From NCBI RefSeq assembly GCF_008274585.1, contig NZ_VTRT01000004.1:124001-188000 (forward strand): a DNA stretch of 64,000 nucleotides, in the 5' to 3' direction. Positions 8,833-18,174 of this stretch are shown piece by piece. This DNA comes from Pedobacter sp. BS3 (GTDB lineage: Bacteria; Bacteroidota; Bacteroidia; Sphingobacteriales; Sphingobacteriaceae). How positions within the stretch are numbered: the stretch's first letter is position 1; the number at the start of each line of letters is the position of its first letter. The notes beneath the pieces were generated by a model that made no database searches, had not been told where the DNA came from, and saw nothing but the letters and a program-made list of their open reading frames with translations. A program made the position numbers and the translations under genes.

Positions 8833-10476
8833 ATGAAATTTATTTATTGCGTGTTGCTATGTGTCGGTGTTTTACTATCAAATGTATTTTGTAAGAAAAG
8901 CAAAGGTACCGGACAGGAGAATGGAGTTGATAATTCTGAAACGCCGATCCCTCCGAAAAGTACAGCTTTGGTTTACATCGGCTCAAACCAAAAGCTGGCA
9001 TACAACACTTACGCCAATGAGGGCGAAACAAACAGTGTAAATACTGTTCCGGACTTTTCACATGCCGGTTACAAGGATGGTGGTGTTTCGTTGCCCGATA
9101 TTCCGGTAAAGAAAACAATTAGCGCCATTTCCGGCGATAATCTGCAGCATATCCAGGATGCGATAAATGAAGTGCAAGATCTTCCTGCCGATGCCAATGG
9201 CTTTCGCGGAGCCGTTTTGTTGCAGGCTGGTACGTACAATGTAGAAGGAACGCTGGTCATCAGCAAAAGCGGTGTAGTGCTGCGGGGTGCGGGTCAGGGT
9301 GCTGCAGGAACAATTATAAAAGCTACCCAAAAAGCGCAGCATACCCTCATCCAGCTTAAGGGTTCGGGCTCCGGCTTAGCAGAAGTAAGCGGAACGCGTA
9401 AAAAGATAACCACAGATTATGTCCCTACAGGAGCAATCAGCTTTGCTGTAGAATCAGCTGCCGGTTTTGCCGTTGGCGATCACATTGCCGTATATCGTGT
9501 ACCTAACCAGGCATGGATTGATGATCTGCAAATGGCGCAATATGGCTGGGTGACAAAAGATTATGATATCAGTTTTGAACGCAAAATAGCTGCCGTTAAT
9601 GGAAATATCATTACCATTGATGCGCCGGTAGTTGACCCTATTCAATCCAAATATGGCGGCGGATATGTTTATAAAACCAACATCAACGGCAGAATCAGTA
9701 ATTCTGGCATTGAAAACCTGCGGCTGGTTTCATATTACGATGGCGACGAGGACGAAAATCACGGCTGGAAGGGTATCGAGCTGATCCGTGCCGAGAATTG
9801 CTGGGTGAAACAGGTAACCGCCCAGTATTTCGGTTATGCCTGTGTTTCCATCAGCAAAGAATCGGTGCACAATACCGTAGAAGAATGCGCTATGCTCGAT
9901 CCAAAGTCTATAACAACCGGTGGACGGAAATACTCATTTAACCTGGAGGCGGGAGCGTCGTTTAACCTGTTTCAGCGTTGCTTCACACGTGGAGGCAGGC
10001 ATGATTTCGTAACCGGCTCACGCGTACCTGGCCCTAATGTGTTTTTAGATTGCTATGCTACCGATACACAATCGGATATTGGGCCGCATCACCGCTGGGC
10101 GACCGGTGTGCTGTTTGATAATATATATGGGGGACAAATTCATGTGCAGAACCGAAAGGCAATGGGATCTGGTCATGGTTGGGCCGGTGCGCAAATCCTA
10201 TTCTGGAATTGTGCGTCCTATAAAAATGATATTAAGGTAGAAAGCCCTAAAGGAGCCCGTAATTGGGGCATTGGCTGTACAGGGCTTCAAAAAAATGGAG
10301 CCGGATATTGGGAAAGCTGGAATACTAATGTGCTGCCTCGAAGCCTGTACCTGGCACAACTCAAAGACCGTTTGGGCGAAAGCGCCGTAAATAAAATAAC
10401 GATAGCAGCCCAACGCAGCGGAAATATTTATAATTTATTAAAATCATGGGCTGGGGAAGGTAAATTGTCCAATTAG
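8833..10476 (+). CDS. Secreted right-handed beta-helix protein, pectate-lyase-like
   Basis: A 547-residue exported protein. The N-terminus is hydrophobic and ends VFCKKS, so it may be a lipoprotein anchored at Cys20, although Phe at -1 is unusual for a lipobox. After a linker of about 70 residues comes a pectate-lyase-like beginning (AINEVQDLPADANGFRGAVLLQAGTYNVEGTLVISKSGVVLRGAGQG). A parallel beta-helix follows with short coils and the striking segment CYATDTQSDIGPHHRWATG (about residues 405-425). This pattern occurs in uncharacterised PUL-encoded beta-helix proteins, possibly the DUF4955 type. It lies between SusCD and GH2, so a role in uronic-acid polysaccharide cleavage is plausible. Reaction and substrate are unknown. 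Confidence 0.8.
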   Translation: MKFIYCVLLCVGVLLSNVFCKKSKGTGQENGVDNSETPIPPKSTALVYIGSNQKLAYNTYANEGETNSVNTVPDFSHAGYKDGGVSLPDIPVKKTISAISGDNLQHIQDAINEVQDLPADANGFRGAVLLQAGTYNVEGTLVISKSGVVLRGAGQGAAGTIIKATQKAQHTLIQLKGSGSGLAEVSGTRKKITTDYVPTGAISFAVESAAGFAVGDHIAVYRVPNQAWIDDLQMAQYGWVTKDYDISFERKIAAVNGNIITIDAPVVDPIQSKYGGGYVYKTNINGRISNSGIENLRLVSYYDGDEDENHGWKGIELIRAENCWVKQVTAQYFGYACVSISKESVHNTVEECAMLDPKSITTGGRKYSFNLEAGASFNLFQRCFTRGGRHDFVTGSRVPGPNVFLDCYATDTQSDIGPHHRWATGVLFDNIYGGQIHVQNRKAMGSGHGWAGAQILFWNCASYKNDIKVESPKGARNWGIGCTGLQKNGAGYWESWNTNVLPRSLYLAQLKDRLGESAVNKITIAAQRSGNIYNLLKSWAGEGKLSN

Positions 10477-10506
10477 AAATAACGTTTATAGCGTACATTT
10501 GAGTTT

Positions 10507-10645
10507 GTCTAAAAGTTCCCGTCATCCCGAGGCATAGCTGAGGGATCTCCGTCAGAAGTGCTTAGGAAAGAGATTTTGCTTCGCAGCTACTTCGTGGTCT
10601 CCTCCTAAGGTCGTCGAAATGACGGTGCTTCCTGACTTTTTAGAC
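10507..10645. repeat. 140-bp dispersed palindromic repeat, copy 1
   Basis: Bounded by short inverted ends (GTCTAAAAG and CTTTTTAGAC). Just inside are CGTCATCCCGA on the left and TCGAAATGACG on the right. The middle contains GAAGTGCTTAGGA against TCCTCCTAAGG and TTGCTTCGCAGC. A near-identical copy lies at 21295-21435. It fills most of the gap between the beta-helix gene and the GH2 gene. Confidence 0.9.
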
Positions 10646-10680
10646 ATCCTCATTAATTTTAAGTAAATCCATTTTGATAC

Positions 10681-13137
10681 ATGCGTAAATTTCAGATTAT
10701 CAGCTTTATTTTCGTTTTAACAATACAAACGCTTTTTGCCCAGCAAAGCCGGCGGTTAATACATAATTGGCAATTCCTCAGGCAGGATCTGGGCGGTATT
10801 TGGGAGGCAGTGCGTCCTGTTGGATCGGGAAACCCGGAAAGTGTTCCGCTGTGGCAGGATGTTACCTTGCCGCATTGTTTTAATGCTACCGACGCCGTTG
10901 ATCCCGATGTAAATTATTACCAGGGCCCAGGCTGGTATCGTACTGGCTTGACAGTAAATAATCCGTATTCTGGCGGGCGTACCTTACTGCACTTTGAAGG
11001 TGCCGGACAAAAAACAGAAGTGTACATCTACACTACCAAAGTAGGATCGCACGTTGGCGGATATGATGAATGGACAGTAGACATTACCGATGCTGTAGAA
11101 GCGTTCAAAAAAACGGATGTTTATCAGAAGCAGTTTAAAGGCAAAATTCCCTTATCCATTCGCTGCGATAACTCCCGCGATCTGGAAATGATTCCGTCAG
11201 ACCTTTCTGATTTTAACCTGTACGGAGGCTTATACCGTTACCTCAACCTGGTGTATGTGCCGTCCTTGTCGTTTGATAAGCTGTTTGTACATGCCGAAAC
11301 CGATGCTGCGGGGAAAAATGGCAGCTTGTCAGTCAGAGCCCGCTTTTACAATCCGCTGAATGCGAAAAGTGCTCATGTTGCCATTCATGTTATTGACCCA
11401 AATGGGAAAACAGTGGCTGTTTCAGAAAATACCCTCGACAATCTTTCGGGAGATATAACACTGAAAAATATCGCAATCAAGAAACCGGCATTGTGGCATC
11501 CCGACCACCCGGAATTGTATACCGTTGAAGCCCGTCTTTCTGCTGCATCCGGTGAGGTCACCCAACGGGAGAAAATCGGTTTTCGCAATTTTCAATTTGT
11601 GGATTATGGTCCGTTTATGCTGAATGGTAAGCGTTTGCTGCTTCGCGGAACACACCGGCACGAAGACCACGCAGGAGTGGCTGCCGCTATGACCGAAGAT
11701 ATGATACGCACCGAAATGAAGATGATGAAGGAGATGGGCGTTAATTTTATCAGGCTGGCACATTACCAGCAATCGCCCATTGTGCTTAATCTATGCGATA
11801 GTTTAGGCATATTAGTTTGGGAAGAAGAACCCTGGTGCCGGGGTGGTTTAGGTGGCGACGTTTACAAAAATCAGGCCCGTAGGATGCTCACCAACATGAT
11901 AGAGCAGCATTACAACCATCCATCAGTAATTATCTGGGGATTAGGTAATGAGAACGATTGGCCGGGAGATTTTCCGGAATTTGATAAAGAGAAGATACGG
12001 ACCTTTATGAAAGAGCAGAATGATTTAGCTCACCGGCTTGACCCATCCCGTAAAACGGCCATTCGCCGCTGCGATTTCTGCAAAGATATTGTCGATGTAT
12101 ATTCCCCGTCCATCTGGGCCGGCTGGTATCGCGGCATTTATACCGAATACAAAGAAGTTTCAGAGCAGGAATTTAAAACCGTAAAGCACTTTCTGCACGT
12201 GGAGTGGGGCGGTGACAGTCATGCCCGCCGCCATTCCGAAAATCCCGATAAGGCATTAATGAATATTAAATCCGGTGACGGGGCAGATGAACGTGCGGGA
12301 GATGCCTCTTTATATGGCGGTGCTGCCCGTGTTTCAAAAGATGGCGATTGGAGCGAAAGTTACATCTGCAACCTAATAGACTGGCATTTGAAAGAACAGG
12401 AAACCATGCCCTGGCTTACCGGCTCAGCCTACTGGCCGTTTAAAGATTTTTCAACGCCGGTACGTCCCGATAACCCCGTTCCGTATGTAAACCAGAAAGG
12501 CGTTATTGAACGCGATTTCACCAAAAAGGAAGCATATTACGTATTCCAGTCATACTGGACAGATAAGCTGATGGCGCACATTTACGGGCATACCTGGCCG
12601 GTACGCTGGGGCGATGCCGGTGAAGAGAAATTGATTAAAGTTTACTCCAATTGTACCGAGGCAGAGCTGTTTTTAAACGGCAAAAGTTGTGGGATAAAAA
12701 AGCGTAACAGCCAGGATTATCCGGCTGCAGGCTTACGCTGGAACCTGGTGTTTAACCCTGGCGAGAATCACGTAAAAGTTGTAGCTAAAAAAGGCAAAAC
12801 AGTGGTTCAGGATGAAATAACATTCAGGTATCAAACCGAAAAATGGGGAAAACCGGCTAAAATGACCTTACAGAAAATCGCTGATGAGAACGGCATTGCC
12901 ACAGTAGAGGTAAAGCTGTTTGATGCCAATGCTGTTCAATGCCTGGATGCCACCAACTGGGTACGGTTCGGTTTGGCCGGAGACGGTAGCTTGATTGATG
13001 ACCAGGGCACTTCGGATGGCTCACGGAAAGTGCAGTTGTATAATGGACGTGCAATTATCCGTGTAAAAACCAATGGTGGAAGAAGTACAGTGAGTGTGCA
13101 GTCGGAAGGTATTCCAACTGCGTTTGTGAATTTGTAA
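10681..13137 (+). CDS. Glycoside hydrolase family 2 enzyme (beta-galactosidase/beta-glucuronidase type)
   Basis: An 818-residue retaining exo-beta-glycosidase with an export signal (about 1-20, ending LFAQ), so probably periplasmic. It has an N-terminal jelly-roll sugar-binding domain (about 20-180, WQDVTLPHCFN, GPGWYRTGL), an immunoglobulin-like domain (about 190-300) and a TIM barrel (about 305-610). The acid/base is Glu424 in IWGLGNEND and the nucleophile Glu508 in HVEWGGD. The C-terminal part (about 640-818) has further beta-sandwich character. The family is clear; whether it releases galactose, glucuronic acid or another sugar cannot be decided here. The following GH95 gene begins within 70 bp, so they are probably cotranscribed. 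Confidence 0.95.
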   Translation: MRKFQIISFIFVLTIQTLFAQQSRRLIHNWQFLRQDLGGIWEAVRPVGSGNPESVPLWQDVTLPHCFNATDAVDPDVNYYQGPGWYRTGLTVNNPYSGGRTLLHFEGAGQKTEVYIYTTKVGSHVGGYDEWTVDITDAVEAFKKTDVYQKQFKGKIPLSIRCDNSRDLEMIPSDLSDFNLYGGLYRYLNLVYVPSLSFDKLFVHAETDAAGKNGSLSVRARFYNPLNAKSAHVAIHVIDPNGKTVAVSENTLDNLSGDITLKNIAIKKPALWHPDHPELYTVEARLSAASGEVTQREKIGFRNFQFVDYGPFMLNGKRLLLRGTHRHEDHAGVAAAMTEDMIRTEMKMMKEMGVNFIRLAHYQQSPIVLNLCDSLGILVWEEEPWCRGGLGGDVYKNQARRMLTNMIEQHYNHPSVIIWGLGNENDWPGDFPEFDKEKIRTFMKEQNDLAHRLDPSRKTAIRRCDFCKDIVDVYSPSIWAGWYRGIYTEYKEVSEQEFKTVKHFLHVEWGGDSHARRHSENPDKALMNIKSGDGADERAGDASLYGGAARVSKDGDWSESYICNLIDWHLKEQETMPWLTGSAYWPFKDFSTPVRPDNPVPYVNQKGVIERDFTKKEAYYVFQSYWTDKLMAHIYGHTWPVRWGDAGEEKLIKVYSNCTEAELFLNGKSCGIKKRNSQDYPAAGLRWNLVFNPGENHVKVVAKKGKTVVQDEITFRYQTEKWGKPAKMTLQKIADENGIATVEVKLFDANAVQCLDATNWVRFGLAGDGSLIDDQGTSDGSRKVQLYNGRAIIRVKTNGGRSTVSVQSEGIPTAFVNL

Positions 13138-13204
13138 TCCAAACAAACTTCATAGGTTTAAAATTATTGCGATGAGTGAAGCCACGGAAGATACCAACAA
13201 AACA

Positions 13205-15757
13205 ATGAACAACCTGAAAATTACCCTGCTCAGTATTTTTCTCCTTACGGGATACCGGGCGATGTGCCAGGCAGATGATTCTGCGCTAAAACTTTGGTAC
13301 ACAAAACCGGCCACGGCCTGGGAGGAGGCATTGCCGTTGGGTAACGGTAAAACCGGTGTTATGGTGTTTGGAGGAATTTCTAAAGAGAGGTTCCAGCTAA
13401 ACGATGCGACCCTGTGGTCCGGTTATCCGGCTTCGGGGAATAACCCCGATGGCCCGGTTGTTTTGCCGCAGGTAAGGCAGGCTGTAGCCGATGGCGATTA
13501 TGACAAGGCCGCCATATTATGGAAGAAGATGCAGGGGCCTTATTCCGCACGTTACCTGCCTTTAGGCGATTTGTGGCTGTCATTTCATCTTCCCGATACA
13601 ACCGTTACGTCCTACTACCGCGATTTAAACCTGAACAATGCGCTTGCTACGGTAAGGTATACAGCGAACGGCATTACCTATACCCGTGAAACGTTTATCA
13701 GCTATCCCGGTAAGGTAATGGCTATACGTATCACGGCCAGTAAAAAAGAAGCATTGAATTTTACCATCGGTTTAACCAGCAAGCTACACTTTACTACCTC
13801 AGCTGTCGGAAACGATTACCTGGTATTGAAAGGTAAAGCGCCCAAATTCGTAGCCAACCGCGACTACGAGCCTTTCCAGGTAGTATACGATAAAGACAAT
13901 GGCGAAGGCATGAACTTTCAAATTCACGTTAAGGTTAAAACCGAGGGCGGGAGTATGCAGGCTGCCGATAGTACGCTAAACATACAAAATGCCAGTGCCG
14001 TTACACTTTACCTGGCCGAAGCCACCAGCTTTAACGGGTTTGATAAGTCTCCCGGTTTTCAGGGGAAAGACCCGGCCCTTGAAGCAAAAGCCAATTTGAA
14101 TCAGGCTGTCGCGAAATCTTTTGAACAACTAAAAACCGGTCACGTTACCGATTACCAGAAGTTATTTAAGCGGGTGATCTTTAAGCTCGATGCCGATAAG
14201 CAGGCGATGAATCTGCCGGTTAATGAGCGCTTGTTAAGGTTCAAAGAGCATCCTTCCGATCACCAGTTACAGGTATTGTATTACCAGTTCGGGCGTTACC
14301 TGATGATTGCCAGTTCGCGTCCCGGTTCGCGGCCTACCAATTTGCAGGGCATCTGGAATGACCATGTACAGCCGCCCTGGGGTAGTAATTATACGACCAA
14401 TATCAATACCGAAATGAATTACTGGCCGGCCGAAAATACCAACCTTTCAGAATGCCATCAGCCTTTGTTTGACTTTATGAAAGAGCTGGCAGTGAACGGA
14501 GCTAAGACAGCAAAAGTAAATTACAACATCAGCGAAGGCTGGGTGGTACACCATAACTCTGATCTGTGGGCTAAAACTTCGCCTCCCGGAGGTTACGATT
14601 GGGATCCTAAGGGAAGTCCAAAATGGTCGGCCTGGCCTATGGCTGGTGCCTGGCTTAGTACCCATTTGTGGGAGCATTACCGTTTTACGGGAGATACAGC
14701 ATTTCTGAAAAACGAAGCCTACCCGCTCATGAAAGGTGCTGCACAGTTTATGCTGCACTGGCTGGTGAACGATTCTAAAAGCGGGTATCTGGTAACCAAT
14801 CCCTCTACATCGCCGGAAAATACCATAAAAATTAAGGGTAAAGAATACCAGCTTAGTATGGCTACCACGATGGATATGGCTATTATCCGTGAGCTGTTTA
14901 ACGATTGTATAGCGGCTGCTAAAGTATTAAATAATGATACTGATTTTAGCGGGCAACTGGCAAAGGCCAAAAGCAGGTTATACCCCTATCATATCGGCCG
15001 GTACGGACAAATACAGGAATGGTACCAGGATTGGGATGATCCCAAAGATACGCACCGGCACATTTCACAGCTTTTCGGACTTTATCCCGGTACACAGATT
15101 TCGGTATTTAATACGCCGGAGCTGGCCGCCGCGGCTAAACAAACGCTGATACATCGCGGCGATGTCAGCACAGGCTGGTCTATGGCCTGGAAAATAAACT
15201 GGTGGGCACGTATGCAGGATGGGAATCATGCTTATAAGATATTGAGCGCCGCATTTAATTATGTCGATCCGCACCAAACGCATGGCAATATGAGCGGGGG
15301 AGGTACCTATCCCAATTTGTTTGATGCTCACCCGCCGTTCCAGATTGACGGTAACTTCGGCGGGACAGCCGGTATCACGGAAATGTTGCTGCAAAGCCAT
15401 GAGGGTGAGTTAAACCTGCTGCCGGCCCTGCCGGATGCCTGGTCAAACGGCTCTATTGCCGGCATTAAGGCACGGGGGAATTTTACGGTGGACATCGCCT
15501 GGGCAAAAGGAAAGCTGGTAAAAGCAAAAATTTATTCCGCTAACGGAGGCGATTGCCGGTTAAGAACAGCTATTCCGGTAAAAGTCAAAGAAGTTAGCAC
15601 ACTTCAACGCGATGCAGGTGCGCTTAACGCAGCTGTTGAAGTTCCGCCGTATCAAAAAAATCCATCGGCAAAGCTCCTGCAACTGGATGTCCGCAAAGGT
15701 TATGTCATTGATTTTAAAACCGAAAAAGGAAAGTCGTATACCATTGTTCCGCTATAA
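13205..15757 (+). CDS. Glycoside hydrolase family 95 (alpha-L-fucosidase type)
   Basis: An inverting alpha-glycosidase of about 850 residues, usually removing terminal alpha-1,2-L-fucose (some members act on L-galactose). I chose the ATG at 13205 because it begins a normal signal peptide (MNNLKITLLSIFLLTG ending AMCQ); an upstream ATG at 13172 would add 11 polar residues. The N-terminal beta-sandwich shows WYTKPATAWEEALPLGNGKTGVMVFGG. The (alpha/alpha)6 barrel carries the NINTEMNYW asparagines, the catalytic Glu538 in STSPEN and Asp715 in QIDGNFGG. All key residues are present. It sits between GH2 and GH31 in the PUL and indicates a fucosylated target. Confidence 0.95.
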   Translation: MNNLKITLLSIFLLTGYRAMCQADDSALKLWYTKPATAWEEALPLGNGKTGVMVFGGISKERFQLNDATLWSGYPASGNNPDGPVVLPQVRQAVADGDYDKAAILWKKMQGPYSARYLPLGDLWLSFHLPDTTVTSYYRDLNLNNALATVRYTANGITYTRETFISYPGKVMAIRITASKKEALNFTIGLTSKLHFTTSAVGNDYLVLKGKAPKFVANRDYEPFQVVYDKDNGEGMNFQIHVKVKTEGGSMQAADSTLNIQNASAVTLYLAEATSFNGFDKSPGFQGKDPALEAKANLNQAVAKSFEQLKTGHVTDYQKLFKRVIFKLDADKQAMNLPVNERLLRFKEHPSDHQLQVLYYQFGRYLMIASSRPGSRPTNLQGIWNDHVQPPWGSNYTTNINTEMNYWPAENTNLSECHQPLFDFMKELAVNGAKTAKVNYNISEGWVVHHNSDLWAKTSPPGGYDWDPKGSPKWSAWPMAGAWLSTHLWEHYRFTGDTAFLKNEAYPLMKGAAQFMLHWLVNDSKSGYLVTNPSTSPENTIKIKGKEYQLSMATTMDMAIIRELFNDCIAAAKVLNNDTDFSGQLAKAKSRLYPYHIGRYGQIQEWYQDWDDPKDTHRHISQLFGLYPGTQISVFNTPELAAAAKQTLIHRGDVSTGWSMAWKINWWARMQDGNHAYKILSAAFNYVDPHQTHGNMSGGGTYPNLFDAHPPFQIDGNFGGTAGITEMLLQSHEGELNLLPALPDAWSNGSIAGIKARGNFTVDIAWAKGKLVKAKIYSANGGDCRLRTAIPVKVKEVSTLQRDAGALNAAVEVPPYQKNPSAKLLQLDVRKGYVIDFKTEKGKSYTIVPL

Positions 15758-15772
15758 TCTTAGGCTCACTTA

Positions 15773-15834
15773 GGCTCATCCGGATTTGCAATCCGGATGC
15801 CAATAACTGCGGATTTGTAATCCGCTTAAAAAAT
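15773..15834. repeat. Hairpin-doublet repeat, copy A1
   Basis: A 62-nt unit with two hairpins built on CCGGATTTGCAATCCGG and GCGGATTTGTAATCCGC, joined by a short linker and followed by TTAAAAAAT. A second 62-nt copy with only a few differences lies at 15948-16009, a third at 19340-19400 and a decayed one near 21486. Confidence 0.9.
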
Positions 15835-15885
15835 TAAATGAGCGCCATGAGTAACTTGATATATCAATTATTGTATACTTCGGCC

Positions 15886-15941
15886 AAGCTTCGTGAATAC
15901 ACGAAGCTTCCCTTATACCGGTTCGTGAGGACACGAACCGG
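15886..15941. repeat. Hairpin doublet of a second type
   Basis: Two perfect 10-bp-stem hairpins with 4-nt loops, 8 nt apart: AAGCTTCGTG/CACGAAGCTT (15886-15909) and CCGGTTCGTG/CACGAACCGG (15918-15941). The inner six bases TTCGTG are shared while the outer four differ and covary. The doublet lies between two copies of the A-type unit. Confidence 0.9.
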
Positions 15942-15947
15942 GGCGTT

Positions 15948-16009
15948 GGCTCATCCGGATTTGCAATCCGGATGCCAATAATTGCGGATTTGCAATCCGC
16001 TTAAAAAAT
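15948..16009. repeat. Hairpin-doublet repeat, copy A2
   Basis: The same 62-nt unit as 15773-15834. Its A-rich tail overlaps the first bases of the GH31 coding region (ATG at 16008), so the repeat supplies the translation initiation region of that gene. Confidence 0.9.
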
Positions 16010-18173
16010 GAAACAAGCGCTTATGAGAAAATTGCAGCTTCATATATCGATTATTGTATTCCTGCTTGCCCAGGCTTTAAGCGGTTGGGCACAGCCCATA
16101 AACTGGACGGAAGTTGCTCCGGGTATATGGAAAGGCGTTGTTGGAACGCCCGAAACATTCAACCTGCTAACCGCTTCGGGCGCAAAGCCCAATGTCGAAG
16201 CGTTGAAGAAGCTTGGCGAAGCGGCCTTCCCATTGCCGCAAAACGATATCGCGGCCCAGGTAACCGATGGAAAAACGTATGTACGTTTCCCCCTCGAAAA
16301 AAATGAGCAATTGTTTGGTTTTGGCCTGAATTTCCAGACCGTATACCAACGTGGCAAGGTGCTGGAGCTGCATGTAGACCATTACGGCGGTAAAGATAAT
16401 GGGCGCACCCATGCACCGGTTCCGTTTTATGTATCGTCAAACGGGTATGGCGTATTTATAAATGCTGCACGGTATATCAAAGTTTGGGCCGGTACGGGAG
16501 TCCGCAAAGACAGCCCGAACTTTCCGGAGCCTAAAGACCGTACAACAGATAAAAGCTGGAAATCAAGGCCGTATTCGGATGCGGTTGAAATGCTGATACC
16601 CGCAGCAGGTACAGAAATTTATGTATTCGCGGGCCCCAAGCCTCTGGATGCGGTGAGGCGGTACAATTTATTTAATGGCGGAGGCTGTCTTCCCCCGCGT
16701 TGGGGATTGGGTTTTGTACAGCGTATGATGACCCGTTATACTGCGGCGGACGTTGAAAATGAAGTAAACGCATTTGCCGAAAAAGGTTATCCGCTGGATG
16801 TGGTAGGTCTTGAGCCGGGCTGGCAAAGCAAGGCTTACCCCGGTACCTTTCAATGGGATACTACCCGCTTTCCACAGCCGGCTGCGTTTATAGGCAACCT
16901 GCTTAAAAAAGGCATCCGCTTAAACCTATGGATAAACCCATACATTTCGCCTGACGCACCGTTTTATAAAGAAATCCGTCCGTTTACGGCCTCGCATACC
17001 GTTTGGTTAGGCTTAGTGCCCGATTTTACCATGCCGCAAGCCCGGAAACCTTTTTTCTCGCAATTGCAGAAAGACCAGGTAAACATCGGCGTAAGCGGTT
17101 ATAAAATAGACGAGGTAGACGGTTACGATTATTACTTGTGGCCCGATGTTGCCATGTTTCCGTCCGGAAACAGCGCCGAGCAGATGCGGCAAACTTATGG
17201 CTTGCTGTTGCAACGCTACAGCACAGAGATGATCAGGCAACGTAACCAGCGGACGTACGGCCTGGTTCGGGCATCCAATGGCGGCGGCACCTCGTTTCCC
17301 TATGTAATCTACAACGATTACTATAACCACGAGGACTTCATCACCGCCTTAATTAACAGCGGCTTCTGCGGCGTATTGTGGACTCCTGAAGTACGTGCAT
17401 CCAAAACCGGCGAAGAATGGTTGCGCCGCATCCAGTCGAACGTATTTTCGCCCATGGCCATGATTAATGCCTGGTCAAGCGGCACCAAACCCTGGACATA
17501 TCCCGAAGTAGAAAAACAGGTAAAAGCCTTCGCCTTGCTGCGGATGCGGATGATGCCCTATTGGTACAGCGAGTTTGCGAAATATCATTTCGAAGGTACG
17601 CCGCCATTCCGGGCGATGAATCTGGAAGACGGGTTTATGCAGCGTCCGCAGTCGGAAACATCCGGGAAGGTAAACCTGGAAGAGAACCCGTATGCCGAAG
17701 CCGCCACTAAAGAAATTAAAGACCAGTACATGGCCGGCGAATACCTGCTTGTTGCCCCGATGTTTGCCGGGCAAACCAGCCGGAAGGTCGTTCTCCCCAA
17801 AGGGAAATGGTATGATTTTTATACCGGGGCCTTTGCCGGCGACGGTGAAGTAATAACTGTTACGCCGGGTTTGGATAGAATACCGGTTTTTGTGAAAGAT
17901 GGCGGTATTATTCCCATGATGCCCCCTGTATTGCATGCACCTAAAGCCGGGCAAAAAGTGGATATAGAAATTCGCTATTACGGCGAAAAACCGGGCGTAT
18001 ACCGTTTATACGATGATGACGGTGAAACGTTCGATTATGAAAAAGGGCAATACAACTGGCGTGAAGTTAAGGTACGGCGGATTGGAAATGCCATACAGGG
18101 AAGCATATCTCCGGCCGTAGGCGGCAAGCCCAATACCATTGGTAAAGTTACATGGACATTAATGACAAAGTAA
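16008..18173 (+). CDS. Glycoside hydrolase family 31 (alpha-glycosidase)
   Basis: A 721-residue exported enzyme (signal peptide about 1-28, ending SGWAQ; a second ATG at 16023 would give a shorter n-region). It acts on alpha-linked xylose, galactose or glucose. The N-terminal beta-sandwich (about 30-230) precedes a TIM barrel (about 240-560). The nucleophile candidate is Asp368 in YKIDEVDGYD. The acid/base region is divergent from classical family members (RASNGGGTSFPYVIYNDYYNHEDF), suggesting a distinct subfamily. The C-terminal beta-domains (about 580-721) show GEYLLVAPMF and DDDGETFDYEKG. The next gene starts one base after the stop, so translation of the two is coupled. Confidence 0.92.
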   Translation: MKQALMRKLQLHISIIVFLLAQALSGWAQPINWTEVAPGIWKGVVGTPETFNLLTASGAKPNVEALKKLGEAAFPLPQNDIAAQVTDGKTYVRFPLEKNEQLFGFGLNFQTVYQRGKVLELHVDHYGGKDNGRTHAPVPFYVSSNGYGVFINAARYIKVWAGTGVRKDSPNFPEPKDRTTDKSWKSRPYSDAVEMLIPAAGTEIYVFAGPKPLDAVRRYNLFNGGGCLPPRWGLGFVQRMMTRYTAADVENEVNAFAEKGYPLDVVGLEPGWQSKAYPGTFQWDTTRFPQPAAFIGNLLKKGIRLNLWINPYISPDAPFYKEIRPFTASHTVWLGLVPDFTMPQARKPFFSQLQKDQVNIGVSGYKIDEVDGYDYYLWPDVAMFPSGNSAEQMRQTYGLLLQRYSTEMIRQRNQRTYGLVRASNGGGTSFPYVIYNDYYNHEDFITALINSGFCGVLWTPEVRASKTGEEWLRRIQSNVFSPMAMINAWSSGTKPWTYPEVEKQVKAFALLRMRMMPYWYSEFAKYHFEGTPPFRAMNLEDGFMQRPQSETSGKVNLEENPYAEAATKEIKDQYMAGEYLLVAPMFAGQTSRKVVLPKGKWYDFYTGAFAGDGEVITVTPGLDRIPVFVKDGGIIPMMPPVLHAPKAGQKVDIEIRYYGEKPGVYRLYDDDGETFDYEKGQYNWREVKVRRIGNAIQGSISPAVGGKPNTIGKVTWTLMTK

Positions 18174-18174
18174 G

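Noticed and set aside
8697-8894. 65-codon frame upstream of the beta-helix gene
   Set aside because: It is encoded mostly by the 109-bp palindromic repeat and overlaps the real start at 8833.
17475-17954. 159-codon minus-strand frame
   Set aside because: Antisense to the GH31 catalytic region; no protein features.
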